NCBI GenBank assembly: GCA_023255435.1
Contig: JALRIK010000013.1
Location: forward strand, 1 to 36,801
Direction of reading: 5' to 3'
DNA length: 36,801 bases
From: Marivivens sp.
GTDB lineage: Bacteria; Pseudomonadota; Alphaproteobacteria; Rhodobacterales; Rhodobacteraceae
Both the position numbers and the translations under genes were made by a program. The notes under the pieces are model-generated. The model had not been told where the DNA came from. It saw nothing but the letters and a program-made list of their open reading frames with translations, and ran no database searches. The stretch's first letter is position 1, and the number at the start of each line of letters is the position of its first letter. Below are positions 9,676 through 20,398 of the stretch, piece by piece.

Positions 9676-10115
9676 TGGTCGAGCTTGGGCTCTTTGGAAT
9701 GTTCATCGCCGCCTTGGCGGCCGCAACGGTTCTGCCCCTTCAATCCGAGGTCGTCTTTGCCGCGCTTCAGATCGCGGGCAATCAACCGCTTTGGCTTTTG
9801 GTTGTGGTGGCAAGTGTCGGAAATACGCTCGGTTCGGTCATTACATGCGCGATGGGACGCGGGATCGAGCGCTTTCGCGAGCAGTCATGGTTCCCCGTCT
9901 CGCCCGAGCAACTTGACCGCGCACAGGCGGTCTATCGTAAATGGGGCCTCTGGTCTTTGCTCTTCACATGGGCACCTCTAGGGGATGCCATCGCGCTGAT
10001 CGCGGGTATCATGCGCACCCCTTGGACGATCTTCATCGCACTTGTCGCACTCGCCAAAACGGGCCGCTACATCGTTCTGGCCCTCATCACCGAGGGTGTA
10101 ATCTCTGCGCTCTAG
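9672..10115 (+). CDS. YqaA-like (SNARE-associated/DedA-related) membrane protein
   Basis: 147 aa; LPLQSEVVFAALQIAG..., SVGNTLGSVITCAMGRG, WAPLGDAIALIAGIMR typical of YqaA; start overlaps the tetR stop. Confidence 0.8.
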   Translation: MMVELGLFGMFIAALAAATVLPLQSEVVFAALQIAGNQPLWLLVVVASVGNTLGSVITCAMGRGIERFREQSWFPVSPEQLDRAQAVYRKWGLWSLLFTWAPLGDAIALIAGIMRTPWTIFIALVALAKTGRYIVLALITEGVISAL

Positions 10116-10169
10116 TCTGGACGAAACCAGCCCGCTGTCTTACTTGTCCCTCAGCAAGGAGACGTCCCT

Positions 10170-11120
10170 ATGACCAAGCCCCCTCTCACCCTCTATCTCG
10201 CCGCACCACGCGGATTTTGCGCCGGCGTTGATCGGGCGATAAAAATCGTCGAGATGGCGCTCGAGAAATGGGGCGCGCCCGTCTACGTCCGCCACGAAAT
10301 CGTGCACAACAAATTTGTCGTGGACAGCCTTAAGAACAAAGGCGCTGTCTTTGTTGAAGAGCTTGACGAATGTCCGACGGATCGGCCCGTGATTTTCTCG
10401 GCGCATGGCGTCCCCAAATCCGTCCCCGCAGAGGCGGCGCGTCGCGAGATGATCTATGTCGATGCGACCTGCCCGCTTGTCTCCAAGGTCCATATCGAGG
10501 CCGCGCGTCATGCCGAAGAAGGTCTACAGATGATCATGATCGGTCACGAAGGCCACCCCGAAACCATCGGAACCATGGGCCAGCTTCCCGAGGGTGAGGT
10601 TCTTCTTGTCGAAACCGTCGAAGATGTCGCCAAAGTTGCGGTCCGCAATCCCTCTCGCCTTGCTTATGTGACCCAGACCACGCTTTCCGTCGATGACACC
10701 AAGGACATCGTCGCGGCGCTCCATGAACGTTTTCCCGCAATCGTCGGCCCGCACAAAGAAGACATTTGCTATGCCACTACAAACCGTCAGGAAGCGGTAA
10801 AAGCGATCGCACCCAAATGCCAAGCGCTCTTGGTGGTCGGCGCGCCCAATTCGTCCAATTCCAAACGCCTTGTCGAAGTCGCCGCAAAAAACGGCTGCTC
10901 CTATGCCCAGCTTGTGCAACGGGCCGACGACATCGACTGGCGTGCAATCGGGACAATCACCTCTGTCGGTATCACGGCGGGCGCCTCTGCTCCCGAAGTT
11001 CTCATCAACGAGGTGATCGACGCCTTTCGGAGCCGTTTCGACGTGACGGTCGAGCAGGTCGTCACAGCCGAAGAAAACGTCGAGTTCAAAGTGCCCCGTG
11101 TCCTAAGAGACCCCGCATGA
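10170..11120 (+). CDS. ispH: 4-hydroxy-3-methylbut-2-enyl diphosphate reductase
   Basis: 316 aa; [33 protein letters not shown]-like [19 protein letters not shown]. Confidence 0.97.
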   Translation: MTKPPLTLYLAAPRGFCAGVDRAIKIVEMALEKWGAPVYVRHEIVHNKFVVDSLKNKGAVFVEELDECPTDRPVIFSAHGVPKSVPAEAARREMIYVDATCPLVSKVHIEAARHAEEGLQMIMIGHEGHPETIGTMGQLPEGEVLLVETVEDVAKVAVRNPSRLAYVTQTTLSVDDTKDIVAALHERFPAIVGPHKEDICYATTNRQEAVKAIAPKCQALLVVGAPNSSNSKRLVEVAAKNGCSYAQLVQRADDIDWRAIGTITSVGITAGASAPEVLINEVIDAFRSRFDVTVEQVVTAEENVEFKVPRVLRDPA

Positions 11121-11587
11121 GGCTCTTTGCCTATACAGACGGTGCCTGCTCGGGGAATCCCGGACCGGGCGGTTGGGGCGCACTCCTGATCGCACGCGAA
11201 GGGGACGAAATCCTCAAAGAGCGCGAACTCTTTGGCGGAGAGCAGGAAACCACCAATAACCGAATGGAGCTATTGGCCGCGATCACCGCGCTCGAAACAC
11301 TCGAACGCCCCTCGACGCTCACCGTGATCACGGACAGTGCCTATGTCAAAGACGGTATTTCGTCTTGGCTCTTCGGCTGGAAGAAAAAAGGCTGGAAGAC
11401 TGCTGCTGGCAAACCCGTCAAGAACGAAGACCTTTGGCGGCGACTCGACGAGGCCACCAAACGTCACACCGTGACTTGGGAATGGGTCAAAGGCCACGCG
11501 GGACATCCCGAGAACGAACGCGCCGATGAACTCGCACGGCGGGGCATGGCTCCGTTCAAGGAGCTGCGCGACTCCGCCGCCAAATAG
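11117..11587 (+). CDS. rnhA: Ribonuclease HI
   Basis: [60 protein letters not shown]; start overlaps the ispH stop (ATGA). Confidence 0.97.
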   Translation: MRLFAYTDGACSGNPGPGGWGALLIAREGDEILKERELFGGEQETTNNRMELLAAITALETLERPSTLTVITDSAYVKDGISSWLFGWKKKGWKTAAGKPVKNEDLWRRLDEATKRHTVTWEWVKGHAGHPENERADELARRGMAPFKELRDSAAK

Positions 11588-11601
11588 ACCCGAAAACGAA
11601 T

Positions 11602-11630
11602 AAGGGGCGCATAATGCGCCCCTTTCCTTT
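11602..11630 (+). terminator. Terminator hairpin after rnhA (convergent with xylA)
   Basis: AAGGGGCGCA-TAA-TGCGCCCCTT perfect 10-bp stem followed by TCCTTT. Confidence 0.75.
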
Positions 11631-11648
11631 CAAATCCGCGGCCTGCCT

Positions 11649-12950
11649 TCAGAGATAGCGGTTCACCAGATTCTCAAGACGTTCCTGACGCCCCGAACGC
11701 GGTTCGGGGTTGATGTTCTCGGCCAGAACTTTCGCATGAATGCTCTCGAGATCGCTGGACAAAAGCGCCTTGCCGGCCTCGGTATCCCAGCCTGCATAGC
11801 GGGCGCTACGTGCCTCTTCCAGCTTACCGTCTTCCAGCATCCGAGCAGCTGCCTTGAGCCCCGCGGCGCACACGTCCATACCGCCCACATGACCGAGAAT
11901 GAGGTCTTCTGCATCGAGCGACTGACGACGGAGTTTGGCGTCGAAGTTGGTTCCCCCCGTGGTGAAACCGCCCGCTTTGAGGATCTCGTAATAGGCCAGC
12001 GCCGTTTCGGGCACATTGTTCGGGAATTGGTCGGTATCCCAACCCGACTGATAGTCGTTGCGGTTCATATCGATTGACCCGAGGATGCCCAGCTCGCGCG
12101 CAAGAGCAAGCTCGTGCTCGAAGGAGTGCCCTGCAAGGATAGCGTGCCCCTGCTCGATGTTGAGCTTTACTTCTTTTTCAAGGCCAAAGTCCTTGAGGAA
12201 GCCATAGACCGTGGCAACGTCGTAATCATACTGGTGCTTCGTCGGCTCCTGCGGTTTGGGCTCGATCAGGATTGTGCCTTTAAAGCCAATCTTGTGCTTG
12301 TAATCGACCACCATCTGGAGCATGCGGCCCGCTTGCTGACGTTCGCGGCCCATATCCGTGTTCAGAAGGGTCTCGTAGCCTTCACGTCCACCCCAAAGCA
12401 CATAGTTGGCGCCGCCCAATTTATGGGTCGCATCCATGTTGGATTTGATCGTTGCCGCCGAGAAGGCAAAGACCTCGGGATCGGGGTTCGTCGCAGCGCC
12501 CGACATGTAGCGTCGATGCGAGAAGAGGTTGGCGGTGCCCCACAAGAGCTTGGTCTTGCTGTTTTCCATTTTGGCGGCAAAGTAATCGACGATCTCGTCA
12601 AGGTTCCGCTGGTTCTCTGCAAAAGTGGCTCCCTCGGGGCGCACATCGGCATCATGGAAGCAGAAGAAGGGCGCATCGAGGATCTCGTACATCTCGAAAG
12701 CGACATCGGCCTTAAGCTTTGCAAGGTCCATCGCGCTCCCGAACCAAGGACGGTCAAAGGTGCGGCCGCCGAACGGATCGCCGCCTTCCCAAGCGAACGA
12801 GTGCCAATAGGCGATGGCGAACCGAAGGTGCTCCTTCATGGTTTTGCCAAGGATCACCTCATCTGGGTTATAGTGGCGGAATGCGAAATCATTGTCCGTT
12901 TCAGGACCTTCGTATTTGATCTGCGGAATGCCTTTGAAGAAATCGGTCAT
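11649..12950 (-). CDS. xylA: Xylose isomerase
   Basis: 433 aa; [70 protein letters not shown]. Confidence 0.97.
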   Translation of the reverse strand: MTDFFKGIPQIKYEGPETDNDFAFRHYNPDEVILGKTMKEHLRFAIAYWHSFAWEGGDPFGGRTFDRPWFGSAMDLAKLKADVAFEMYEILDAPFFCFHDADVRPEGATFAENQRNLDEIVDYFAAKMENSKTKLLWGTANLFSHRRYMSGAATNPDPEVFAFSAATIKSNMDATHKLGGANYVLWGGREGYETLLNTDMGRERQQAGRMLQMVVDYKHKIGFKGTILIEPKPQEPTKHQYDYDVATVYGFLKDFGLEKEVKLNIEQGHAILAGHSFEHELALARELGILGSIDMNRNDYQSGWDTDQFPNNVPETALAYYEILKAGGFTTGGTNFDAKLRRQSLDAEDLILGHVGGMDVCAAGLKAAARMLEDGKLEEARSARYAGWDTEAGKALLSSDLESIHAKVLAENINPEPRSGRQERLENLVNRYL

Positions 12951-12972
12951 TGGGCTCCCCCCTTCTTACCTG

Positions 12973-14412
12973 TTAATTCAGCGCCTTGATGGCCTGATAG
13001 GCCGCGCGGTATTTCGTATGTGCCTCGAGGAACGCGTCCGAGAGCCCAACAACAGGCTCGATCATACGTTCGATTTTCGGAGCGGTCGCAGCGCGGCTTC
13101 CCGCGCCCGTTGCCGCCATGAGCCCAAGACGCGCGGCGCCGAATGCTCCACCATAATCGCCCGCAACGGGCAAACCGATGGGCAGTCCGAGCGTAGTCGC
13201 AATCGCTTGCACCCAATAATCGGATTTGGACCCGCCGCCGACGGCGATCAGGCGCTCGATCCTAGTCCCTGTCGAGCTGAGTGCGTCAAAGCTGTCGCGT
13301 ACCGCAAAGGTGACACCCTCCAAAACGGAACGCGTCATGGAAATACGGTCCGAGGCGTGGTCGAGGTGTAGGAACGATGCCCGAACCTTGGCGTCGTTAT
13401 GCGGTGTCCGCTCCCCCCCAAGATAAGGAAGAAACAGGGTGCGGCTCGGCGCCTGAAGCGGCCCAAGCGCAGCCGTGAGATCGGAAGGTTTGGCCTCCAG
13501 CACCTTAGCAAACCAGTTCATCGCGTCCGCTGCTGCCAGAATGACCCCCATCTGGTGCCAAGTGTTCGGCAAAGCATGACAGAACGTGTGCACGGCACTC
13601 GCTGCATCGGGGGAATAGGCATCACAGGCCGCAAAGAGCACGCCCGATGTTCCGAGACTGACAAAGGCATCGCCCTCTTGAACAACGCCGACGCCCACCG
13701 CACTCGCGGCATTGTCCCCGCCGCCGCCCGCAACGACTACGGTCGAAGTCATCCCCCAAGCAGATGCAAGGTCGGGACGGAGCGTGCCTGAAACCTCGGA
13801 ACCCTCCACCAGTCGCGGCATGTGCGACCGGTCCATATCGGTTGCCGCCAAAAGCGCATCCGACCAATCACGCTGTCCGACATCAAGCCACGAAGTCCCC
13901 GCCGCATCGGACATTTCCGCCACATGTTCGCCCGTGAGCCAAAGTCTGAGGTAATCCTTGGGCAAAAGCACCTTGGCCAGTTTTGCGAAAACTTCGGGTT
14001 CGTTGTTCTTAACCCAAGCCAACTTGGGCGCCGTGAACCCCGGAAAGACGATATTCCCCGTCAGCCTGCGGAACATGGGATCTGCATCGAGTTCCGCTGC
14101 TTCAACTGCGGACCGCGTATCGTTCCACAGGATACAAGGCCGAAGCACTTCGTCAGATTTGCCCAAAAGGGTTGCGCCATGCATGTGCCCCGAAAGCCCG
14201 ATGGCCTTCACCGCACCAAGATCGATTTTGCTCCGAAGTGCAGAAATAACCGCCTCCGCCGCAACGATCCAATCGGCAGGCGCCTGCTCGGACCAACCGT
14301 CATGCGGTCGGCTTACATCCAAAGGGGTCGTCGCTTCAGCGAGGATGTCCTGATCATCATTGATGACGATCCCCTTGAGCCCCGAGGTGCCAAGATCCAA
14401 TCCAATATACAT
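12973..14412 (-). CDS. xylB: Xylulokinase
   Basis: MYIGLDLGTSGLKGIVIND, GLSGHMHGATLL, WNDTRS, VAGGGGDNAASAVGVG, LPYLGGERTPHND; start set at the Met of MYIGLD. Confidence 0.95.
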   Translation of the reverse strand: MYIGLDLGTSGLKGIVINDDQDILAEATTPLDVSRPHDGWSEQAPADWIVAAEAVISALRSKIDLGAVKAIGLSGHMHGATLLGKSDEVLRPCILWNDTRSAVEAAELDADPMFRRLTGNIVFPGFTAPKLAWVKNNEPEVFAKLAKVLLPKDYLRLWLTGEHVAEMSDAAGTSWLDVGQRDWSDALLAATDMDRSHMPRLVEGSEVSGTLRPDLASAWGMTSTVVVAGGGGDNAASAVGVGVVQEGDAFVSLGTSGVLFAACDAYSPDAASAVHTFCHALPNTWHQMGVILAAADAMNWFAKVLEAKPSDLTAALGPLQAPSRTLFLPYLGGERTPHNDAKVRASFLHLDHASDRISMTRSVLEGVTFAVRDSFDALSSTGTRIERLIAVGGGSKSDYWVQAIATTLGLPIGLPVAGDYGGAFGAARLGLMAATGAGSRAATAPKIERMIEPVVGLSDAFLEAHTKYRAAYQAIKALN

Positions 14413-14579
14413 TCGCCTCTGCGCTCCATTCACGTGCGGCGCCTTGTGGCAGCCGATTAGTCACAGCCCATTCCCGACTCAGCATCACGCTGTTCGGGCT
14501 TGCGCGCACAGTGTTGCGATATTTAATTCGATTGTCAAAATAAAATGGAGTATAGAAACCCGTAAATTCTGGACACACT

Positions 14580-14601
14580 GGTATTTATCGTGAAAAATAC
14601 C
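14580..14601. promoter_or_regulatory. Candidate operator in the xylB/ROK divergent region
   Basis: GGTATTT-N8-AAATACC inverted repeat about 48 bp upstream of the ROK regulator start. Confidence 0.4.
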
Positions 14602-14648
14602 GCTATATGGTGCGAATTACCGCATTTATAATTCAAGGAATGAATTAT

Positions 14649-15914
14649 ATGGCTTCTGGGACGCTTCAAGATGGCCTCATCGACCCGCAAAACGGCTTTG
14701 GCCCCGTTCAATCTTTGACGGGACGCGACAGTAAACCTCTGCGCCAACAGATTTTCGAGCAGGTGCGCGCCCATGCCCTTATCCCGCGCTCCGAACTTGC
14801 CAAAAGCCTCAACATCAGCCCCGCGACAGTGACGGCTCTTACTGCCGATCTCATTGCCGAAGGGTTGCTCCGTGAAGTTTCGGGCGCCCAGCGCGAAACA
14901 GGTCGCGGCAGGCCGCCCGTCGCTCTCGAAGTGATTTCCGAGGCACGTTACACAATCGGGATCAAGATCTCGGAGGAAGTGCATTCGGCGGTGCTCTGTG
15001 ATCTCTCGGGCAATGTGGTTGCAAAAGCCAAGCTCCAGACCCCAAGTCTTCGCAAGCCATTGGCAGAGCTGGTGCAGGAGTGCCGCACTTTGGCAGAAGA
15101 GCTTTTGCTACAGGCGGGTAAGTCACTTGACGATGTCTCAATTGTTTCGGCGGGTATCGCGGGGATCGTCGACCATAACACGGGCATCGTGACATGGTCC
15201 CCGACCTTGACGGAACGGGATGCCAACCTCAAAGAGGCGCTTTCAGTGTCCTTCGGCAAACCCTGCACGATCGACAACGATGCCAATATGCTGACTCTCG
15301 CCGAACTCTGGTTCGGTATCGGACGCACGAGACCCGACTTTGTCGTCGTCACGATCGAACATGGCGTAGGTATGGGGATCGTGATTAACAGCCAATTGTT
15401 CCGTGGCACACGCGGACTGGGCACCGAGTTCGGCCATACCAAGGTGCAGCTTGATGGCGCTCTCTGCCGCTGTGGACGACGCGGATGCCTCGAGGCCTAT
15501 CTCGCCGATTATGCGCTCGCTCGCGAAGCCTCTACCGCGCTGGGAATTTCGCGCCTGAGCCCGATGAGCCTCCCTGATATGCTTGAAACGCTTTATGAAC
15601 AGGCCAAAGCGGGAAACAAGGGGGCGCAGACGATTTTCCGCCGCGCGGGCCGCTATCTCGCTGTGGGACTATCGAACATCATCAACCTGATCGACCCCGA
15701 GATGATCATCCTTTCAGGCGAGAAAGCGCGCTTTGATTATCTCTATGCAGACGAGGTTTTTGCCGAGACGCAAGCACTGGCGCTTGACCAATCCCGAGCC
15801 CCCTGCCTCATCGAAATGCAGACGTGGGATCAATATGTATGGGCGCGCGGCGCTGCGGCGCTCGCTCTGGGTGAGCTGACCGACCGGATTTTCTCCGAAG
15901 CCAGAACCGCCTAG
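14649..15914 (+). CDS. ROK family transcriptional regulator (XylR-like)
   Basis: N-terminal winged helix ([30 protein letters not shown]), ROK ATP-site (GIKISEE..., [15 protein letters not shown]) and ROK Cys cluster [12 protein letters not shown]; divergent from xylBA. Confidence 0.9.
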   Translation: MASGTLQDGLIDPQNGFGPVQSLTGRDSKPLRQQIFEQVRAHALIPRSELAKSLNISPATVTALTADLIAEGLLREVSGAQRETGRGRPPVALEVISEARYTIGIKISEEVHSAVLCDLSGNVVAKAKLQTPSLRKPLAELVQECRTLAEELLLQAGKSLDDVSIVSAGIAGIVDHNTGIVTWSPTLTERDANLKEALSVSFGKPCTIDNDANMLTLAELWFGIGRTRPDFVVVTIEHGVGMGIVINSQLFRGTRGLGTEFGHTKVQLDGALCRCGRRGCLEAYLADYALAREASTALGISRLSPMSLPDMLETLYEQAKAGNKGAQTIFRRAGRYLAVGLSNIINLIDPEMIILSGEKARFDYLYADEVFAETQALALDQSRAPCLIEMQTWDQYVWARGAAALALGELTDRIFSEARTA

Positions 15915-16810
15915 CCGATCTTGGGGGGCAGCGTCATCCCGCGCAGCGCATCTTCGGCGCTGACAGCCGTTTTGCCTGCACGCTGAAGCCGTGTGACCTC
16001 GATTGCGCCATCACCACAGGCAATCGTCCAGCCACCAAGCACCTGACCCGCCTCACCTGCTCCCTCTGCCAATCTGGACGCGAGCAGCTTGACCCGCTCG
16101 CCCTCCACCTCGCACCAGGCGCCAGGGAACGGGGAGAGACCACGGATTTGGCGATCAACCTCGACCGCGGGGCGGGACCAATCGATCCGCGCCTCGGCCT
16201 TGTCGATCTTGTGGGCATAGGTCACGCCCTCTTCGGACTGAACCTCGGGGGTCAACTCGGGAAGTTTGGCGAGTGCCTCGACGATCAGCTTTGCCCCCAT
16301 ATCTGCAAGCCAATCATGCAGAACACCGGTCGTCTCCTCGGCGCCGATCGACGTCGCCTGACGCAGTAGAACGGGTCCAGTATCAAGCCCCGCTTCCATC
16401 TGCATGATACACACACCTGTTTCAGCATCACCCGCCATAATCGCGCGGTGTATCGGCGCGGCACCCCGCCAGCGCGGCAAAAGCGAGGCATGGATATTCA
16501 GGCATCCATGCTTTGGTGCATCCAGCACCTCTTGGGGCAGGATCAAACCATAGGCGACAACGACCGCAATATCGGCTTTCAAGGCCGCAAAGGCTCCGCG
16601 AGCCTCTTCGGACTTGAAATTCAGCGGATGGCGCACCTCGAGCCCAAGCTCCAGCGCGCGGGAATGAACAGGAGAGGGACGCTCCTTCTTGCCGCGGCCC
16701 GCAGGACGGGGCGGCTGGGAATAGACGGCAGCCACCTCGTGGCCTGCCTCGACCAGCGCGTTCAATGCCGAAACCGAAAAATCCGGCGTGCCCATGAATA
16801 CGATACGCAT
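15911..16810 (-). CDS. fmt: Methionyl-tRNA formyltransferase
   Basis: 299 aa; [51 protein letters not shown]. Confidence 0.97.
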   Translation of the reverse strand: MRIVFMGTPDFSVSALNALVEAGHEVAAVYSQPPRPAGRGKKERPSPVHSRALELGLEVRHPLNFKSEEARGAFAALKADIAVVVAYGLILPQEVLDAPKHGCLNIHASLLPRWRGAAPIHRAIMAGDAETGVCIMQMEAGLDTGPVLLRQATSIGAEETTGVLHDWLADMGAKLIVEALAKLPELTPEVQSEEGVTYAHKIDKAEARIDWSRPAVEVDRQIRGLSPFPGAWCEVEGERVKLLASRLAEGAGEAGQVLGGWTIACGDGAIEVTRLQRAGKTAVSAEDALRGMTLPPKIG

Positions 16811-16819
16811 CGGGGCCTC

Positions 16820-17317
16820 CTATCGGTTCAGCTTTTGAGCTTTGCGAAGCAGCATGTCGCGCTTCATCTTGCTCAGACGGTCGAAATACATCTTGCCGTT
16901 GAGATGGTCTATCTGGTGCTGCACGCTCGTGGCCCAGAGTCCGACAAAATCACGCTCTTCGATCTCGCCATTTTCATTGAGAAATTTGACTGTCACGGCG
17001 CGGGGACGCGTCACTTTGGCCGATACACCGGGAAGATTGGGAGACGCTTCCTCGTGATCGCGCGGTTGAACGCTGGCGTGGAGCACTTCAGGATTTGCCA
17101 TCCGCACGGCTTTGCCGCGCTCTTCAGAGCAATCGACAACGGCAAGCCTCTGCATGATCCCGAGTTGGACCGCAGCAAGCCCTACCCCCGGCATCTCTTC
17201 CATCGCGGTGATCATCTCGTCCCAGATCGCACGGGTTTCGTCGGTAATCGCATTGACGGGCTCTGCGGGCGTGCGAAGTCGCTTGTCCGGCCACATAACA
17301 AAAGGACGATGGGGCAT
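16820..17317 (-). CDS. Peptide deformylase-like protein, active site degenerate
   Basis: 165 aa; motif GVGLAAVQLG retained, but EEGCLS is EEASPN and QHEIDH is QHQIDH. Confidence 0.9.
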   Translation of the reverse strand: MPHRPFVMWPDKRLRTPAEPVNAITDETRAIWDEMITAMEEMPGVGLAAVQLGIMQRLAVVDCSEERGKAVRMANPEVLHASVQPRDHEEASPNLPGVSAKVTRPRAVTVKFLNENGEIEERDFVGLWATSVQHQIDHLNGKMYFDRLSKMKRDMLLRKAQKLNR

Positions 17318-17335
17318 CAGGAAACCTCCAAAGGA

Positions 17336-17857
17336 TCAGCCGCGCGCGCGGTCGCGCTTGAGCTTTTGCATCTTGCGGGTGATCATCTGGCGCTTGAGCG
17401 GCTTGAGATAATCGATAAAGAGCGTGCCATTGAGGTGATCGATCTCGTGCTGGACACAGGTCGCCCAAAGCTCGTCGAACTCTTCCTCGACCGTCTTGCC
17501 ATCAAGATCGAGCCAGCGCACGCGCACCATCTTGGGGCGCTCCACCTCGGCGTATTGCTCGGGGATCGACAGACACCCTTCCTCGTAGACGTTACGCTCT
17601 TCGGATTCCCAGATCACCTCGGGGTTCACCAAAACCATCGGGTTCGGCTTGGCCTCGGGGTCGCGCTGTGCATCCATCACGATCAGTCGGTTGAGAATAC
17701 CGATCTGTGGGGCAGCAAGGCCGATCCCCGGCGCATCATACATCGTCTCGAGCATATCATCCGCTTGACGGCGAATAGCGCTCGAAACCTCTGCGATGGG
17801 GTCTGCAACCTTCTTGAGGCGCGGGTCGGGGTGAATGAGAATAGGTTTGATGGTCAT
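17336..17857 (-). CDS. def: Peptide deformylase (canonical)
   Basis: 173 aa; GIGLAAPQIG, EEGCLSIPEQ, QHEIDHLNG all intact. Confidence 0.96.
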   Translation of the reverse strand: MTIKPILIHPDPRLKKVADPIAEVSSAIRRQADDMLETMYDAPGIGLAAPQIGILNRLIVMDAQRDPEAKPNPMVLVNPEVIWESEERNVYEEGCLSIPEQYAEVERPKMVRVRWLDLDGKTVEEEFDELWATCVQHEIDHLNGTLFIDYLKPLKRQMITRKMQKLKRDRARG

Positions 17858-17967
17858 GAGCGCGATGTAGCCATTTGTAGGCGCTCCCGCAAGAACCAGT
17901 CGTTTTCACCTTGCGCCTTGCCGATCAAACCGCGACCTTGCGCAAACAGGAACAAAGGAGGCTCCTC

Positions 17968-19137
17968 ATGAATTTTGATGAAGTGATCGATCGCCACGGC
18001 ACGCATTGCGTCAAATGGGACATGATGGAGCAACTCTACGGCGTGCCCGAAGCCGACGGCCTTGCGATGTGGGTCGCGGATATGGACTTCAAGGCGCCCG
18101 ACTGCGTCCAGAATGCGATCAAAGCACAACTCGATCACGGCATCTATGGATATTTCGGCGACGAAGGTCCTTACCGCGCCGCAATCCAGTGGTGGATGAA
18201 GGAACGCCACGGCTGGGACATCGACCCATCTTGGATTTTCACCACGCATGGTTTGGTGAACGGCACGGCGCTCTGCATCGACGCCTTTACTCGGGAAGGG
18301 GACGGCGTTGTGCTCTTCACTCCCGTCTATCATGCCTTTGCCCGCGTGATTAACGCCTCCAGCCGTCAGGTCGTGGAATGCGAACTGGTCAACAACAATG
18401 GGCGATACGAATTCGACTTTGACACCTATGACAAGCAGATGCTCGGGAACGAGCGGATGCTGATCCTCTGTTCGCCGCACAATCCCGGCGGTCGTGTCTG
18501 GACACGGCAAGAGCTTGAAGAGGTCGTCGCTTTTGCCGCCCGCCACGATCTCGTTATCGTGTCGGACGAAATCCATCAGGATCTTACCATGCCGGGGATC
18601 AAACATATCCCGACCGCACTCGTCGCGCATACCCGCGAACGGCTTGTCACGATGACGGCAACGACCAAGACATTCAACATCGCAGGAAGCCATTCGGGCA
18701 ACGTGATCATCGAAGACCCCGATCTTCGGGAACGCTTTGCGCGCCGTATCGCCGCTCTGGGCATTTCGGCGAATTCGTTCGGTCTGTTTATGGCGACAGC
18801 CGCCTATTCCCCCGAAGGCGCTGCTTGGGTCGATGCACTTCGCGACTACCTAGACACCAATCGCCGTCTCTTCGACGAAGGCGTCAATGCCATTCCCGGG
18901 GTCAAGTCGATGGCGATGGAGTCCACCTATCTGGCTTGGGTGAATTTCGAGGACACGGGCCTTTCCGTGCAAGAGGTGCAACAGCGCGTCGAAAAGGATG
19001 CGAAGATTGCGGCCAACCACGGCATCACCTTTGGCAAAGGCGGCGAGACCTATCTTCGGTTCAACTTTGCGACATCACGCGTCCGCGTCGAGGAGGCGGT
19101 CAAGCGTCTCCAAGCCGCGTTCAGCGATCTTCAGTGA
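17968..19137 (+). CDS. PLP-dependent PatB/MalY-type cystathionine beta-lyase/aminotransferase
   Basis: MNFDEVIDRHGTHCVKWDMM, MWVADMDFKAP, LCSPHNPGGRVW, SDEIHQDL, TKTFNIAG (PLP Lys); ATG preceded by AAAGGAGG. Confidence 0.92.
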   Translation: MNFDEVIDRHGTHCVKWDMMEQLYGVPEADGLAMWVADMDFKAPDCVQNAIKAQLDHGIYGYFGDEGPYRAAIQWWMKERHGWDIDPSWIFTTHGLVNGTALCIDAFTREGDGVVLFTPVYHAFARVINASSRQVVECELVNNNGRYEFDFDTYDKQMLGNERMLILCSPHNPGGRVWTRQELEEVVAFAARHDLVIVSDEIHQDLTMPGIKHIPTALVAHTRERLVTMTATTKTFNIAGSHSGNVIIEDPDLRERFARRIAALGISANSFGLFMATAAYSPEGAAWVDALRDYLDTNRRLFDEGVNAIPGVKSMAMESTYLAWVNFEDTGLSVQEVQQRVEKDAKIAANHGITFGKGGETYLRFNFATSRVRVEEAVKRLQAAFSDLQ

Positions 19138-19491
19138 TCAGAAGCTAAACCCCAAAAGACCGGCAGGAGCATCGCGCTCCTGCACATAGTCGAGTGCAGG
19201 CCGATCCGAGACAGGCGTGTTCCATTTGAACTCGAAAAGCATCTCGCCTGATTCTTCGGTCGAAGCCACGATCAGACAGCGCGAGACATGACGCATACCG
19301 TCATAAATCTCGACCTGACCGCGCAAATGGGGCGCGTCTTCGGCGTCCATTGAAAAGCCGGTGTCCCACATCTTGTTAATGCGATAGACCTCGTCCCCCA
19401 CATGCACGCAGAGACGCGACGAGCGACGTAGCGCCGCCTTGCGCGCATCTTCAAGACCTTTGCGAACTGCCTCAGGAAGATATTCCGACAT
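19138..19491 (-). CDS. Conserved hypothetical protein
   Basis: About 117 aa ORF (MSEYLPEAVRKGLEDARKAALRRSSRLCVHVGDEVYRINKMWDTGF...); no family recognised. Confidence 0.7.
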   Translation of the reverse strand: MSEYLPEAVRKGLEDARKAALRRSSRLCVHVGDEVYRINKMWDTGFSMDAEDAPHLRGQVEIYDGMRHVSRCLIVASTEESGEMLFEFKWNTPVSDRPALDYVQERDAPAGLLGFSF

Positions 19492-19586
19492 TTTCACCTC
19501 CACCGTGTAAGGCCAGCTTGAAGGAGAACCTAAACGATTCAAGCTAACCTTTGGTATTAACGGAGGTATTTCGGAAAATGTTCCTC

Positions 19587-20360
19587 TCAAGCACCAGTTT
19601 TTACGCGCGGGCGTAGAACGTGCGGCTTGGCAGCATCATAAAGGGCCGAGTCAGGAAAGCCGTGATTGTCCGACAGCGCGGGCCCGACAAGAACCAGCGC
19701 CGTTCGGGTGATCTTGGCCTCGCGAACCTTGGCGTGAATGTCCGACAGCGTCCCGCGAATGATCGCCTGATCGGGCCAGCCCACGCGATAGACCACAGCG
19801 ACAGGACAGTCTGCACCGTAGAACGGAGCAAGCTGGCGCTCGATTTCACGGAGGGCACGGATACCGAGGTGAATGGCAAGTGTCGCCCCTGTGCGGCCAA
19901 AATTCTCGAGCGTCTCGCCTGCGGGCATGGACGTCGACTTCATCGACATACGGGTCAGGATGATCGACTGCGCAACTTCGGGGATGGTAAGTTCCTGCCC
20001 TAGGGCTGCCGCAGCCGCCGCGTAAGCAGGCACCCCTGGAATGATCTGGTAATCGATCCCGTCCACTTTGAGCCTACGGATCTGCTCGGCAATCGCGCCG
20101 TAAAGCGACGGGTCCCCCGAATGCACGCGCGCAACGTTCTCGCCGCGCTTGTGCGCCGCGAGGATTTCACCGTGGGTGTCGTCCAGCGTCATCGGTGCCG
20201 TGTCGAGAACACGGGCCCCTTTGGGCGCACATGCCACGACTTCTTCGGGGACCAGAGAGCCCGCATAGAGGCAAACAGGGCATTCGCCGATAATCCGACG
20301 CGCTTTGAGGGTCAGAAGCTCGGGATCGCCGGGGCCTGCTCCGATAAAGAAAACTGTCAT
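19587..20360 (-). CDS. cobM: Precorrin-4 C11-methyltransferase
   Basis: 257 aa; VFFIGAGPGDPELLTLKARRII, VCLYAGSLVPEEV, RVHSGDPSLYGAIAEQ, IPGVPAYAAAAAALG. Confidence 0.94.
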   Translation of the reverse strand: MTVFFIGAGPGDPELLTLKARRIIGECPVCLYAGSLVPEEVVACAPKGARVLDTAPMTLDDTHGEILAAHKRGENVARVHSGDPSLYGAIAEQIRRLKVDGIDYQIIPGVPAYAAAAAALGQELTIPEVAQSIILTRMSMKSTSMPAGETLENFGRTGATLAIHLGIRALREIERQLAPFYGADCPVAVVYRVGWPDQAIIRGTLSDIHAKVREAKITRTALVLVGPALSDNHGFPDSALYDAAKPHVLRPRVKTGA

Positions 20361-20398
20361 GGCATGGCCTTTCTTTCAGACTGCCGAAAAATTGGGAC

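Noticed and set aside
10140-10511. Minus-strand 123-aa ORF opposite ispH
   Set aside because: Antisense shadow of ispH with no domain recognised.
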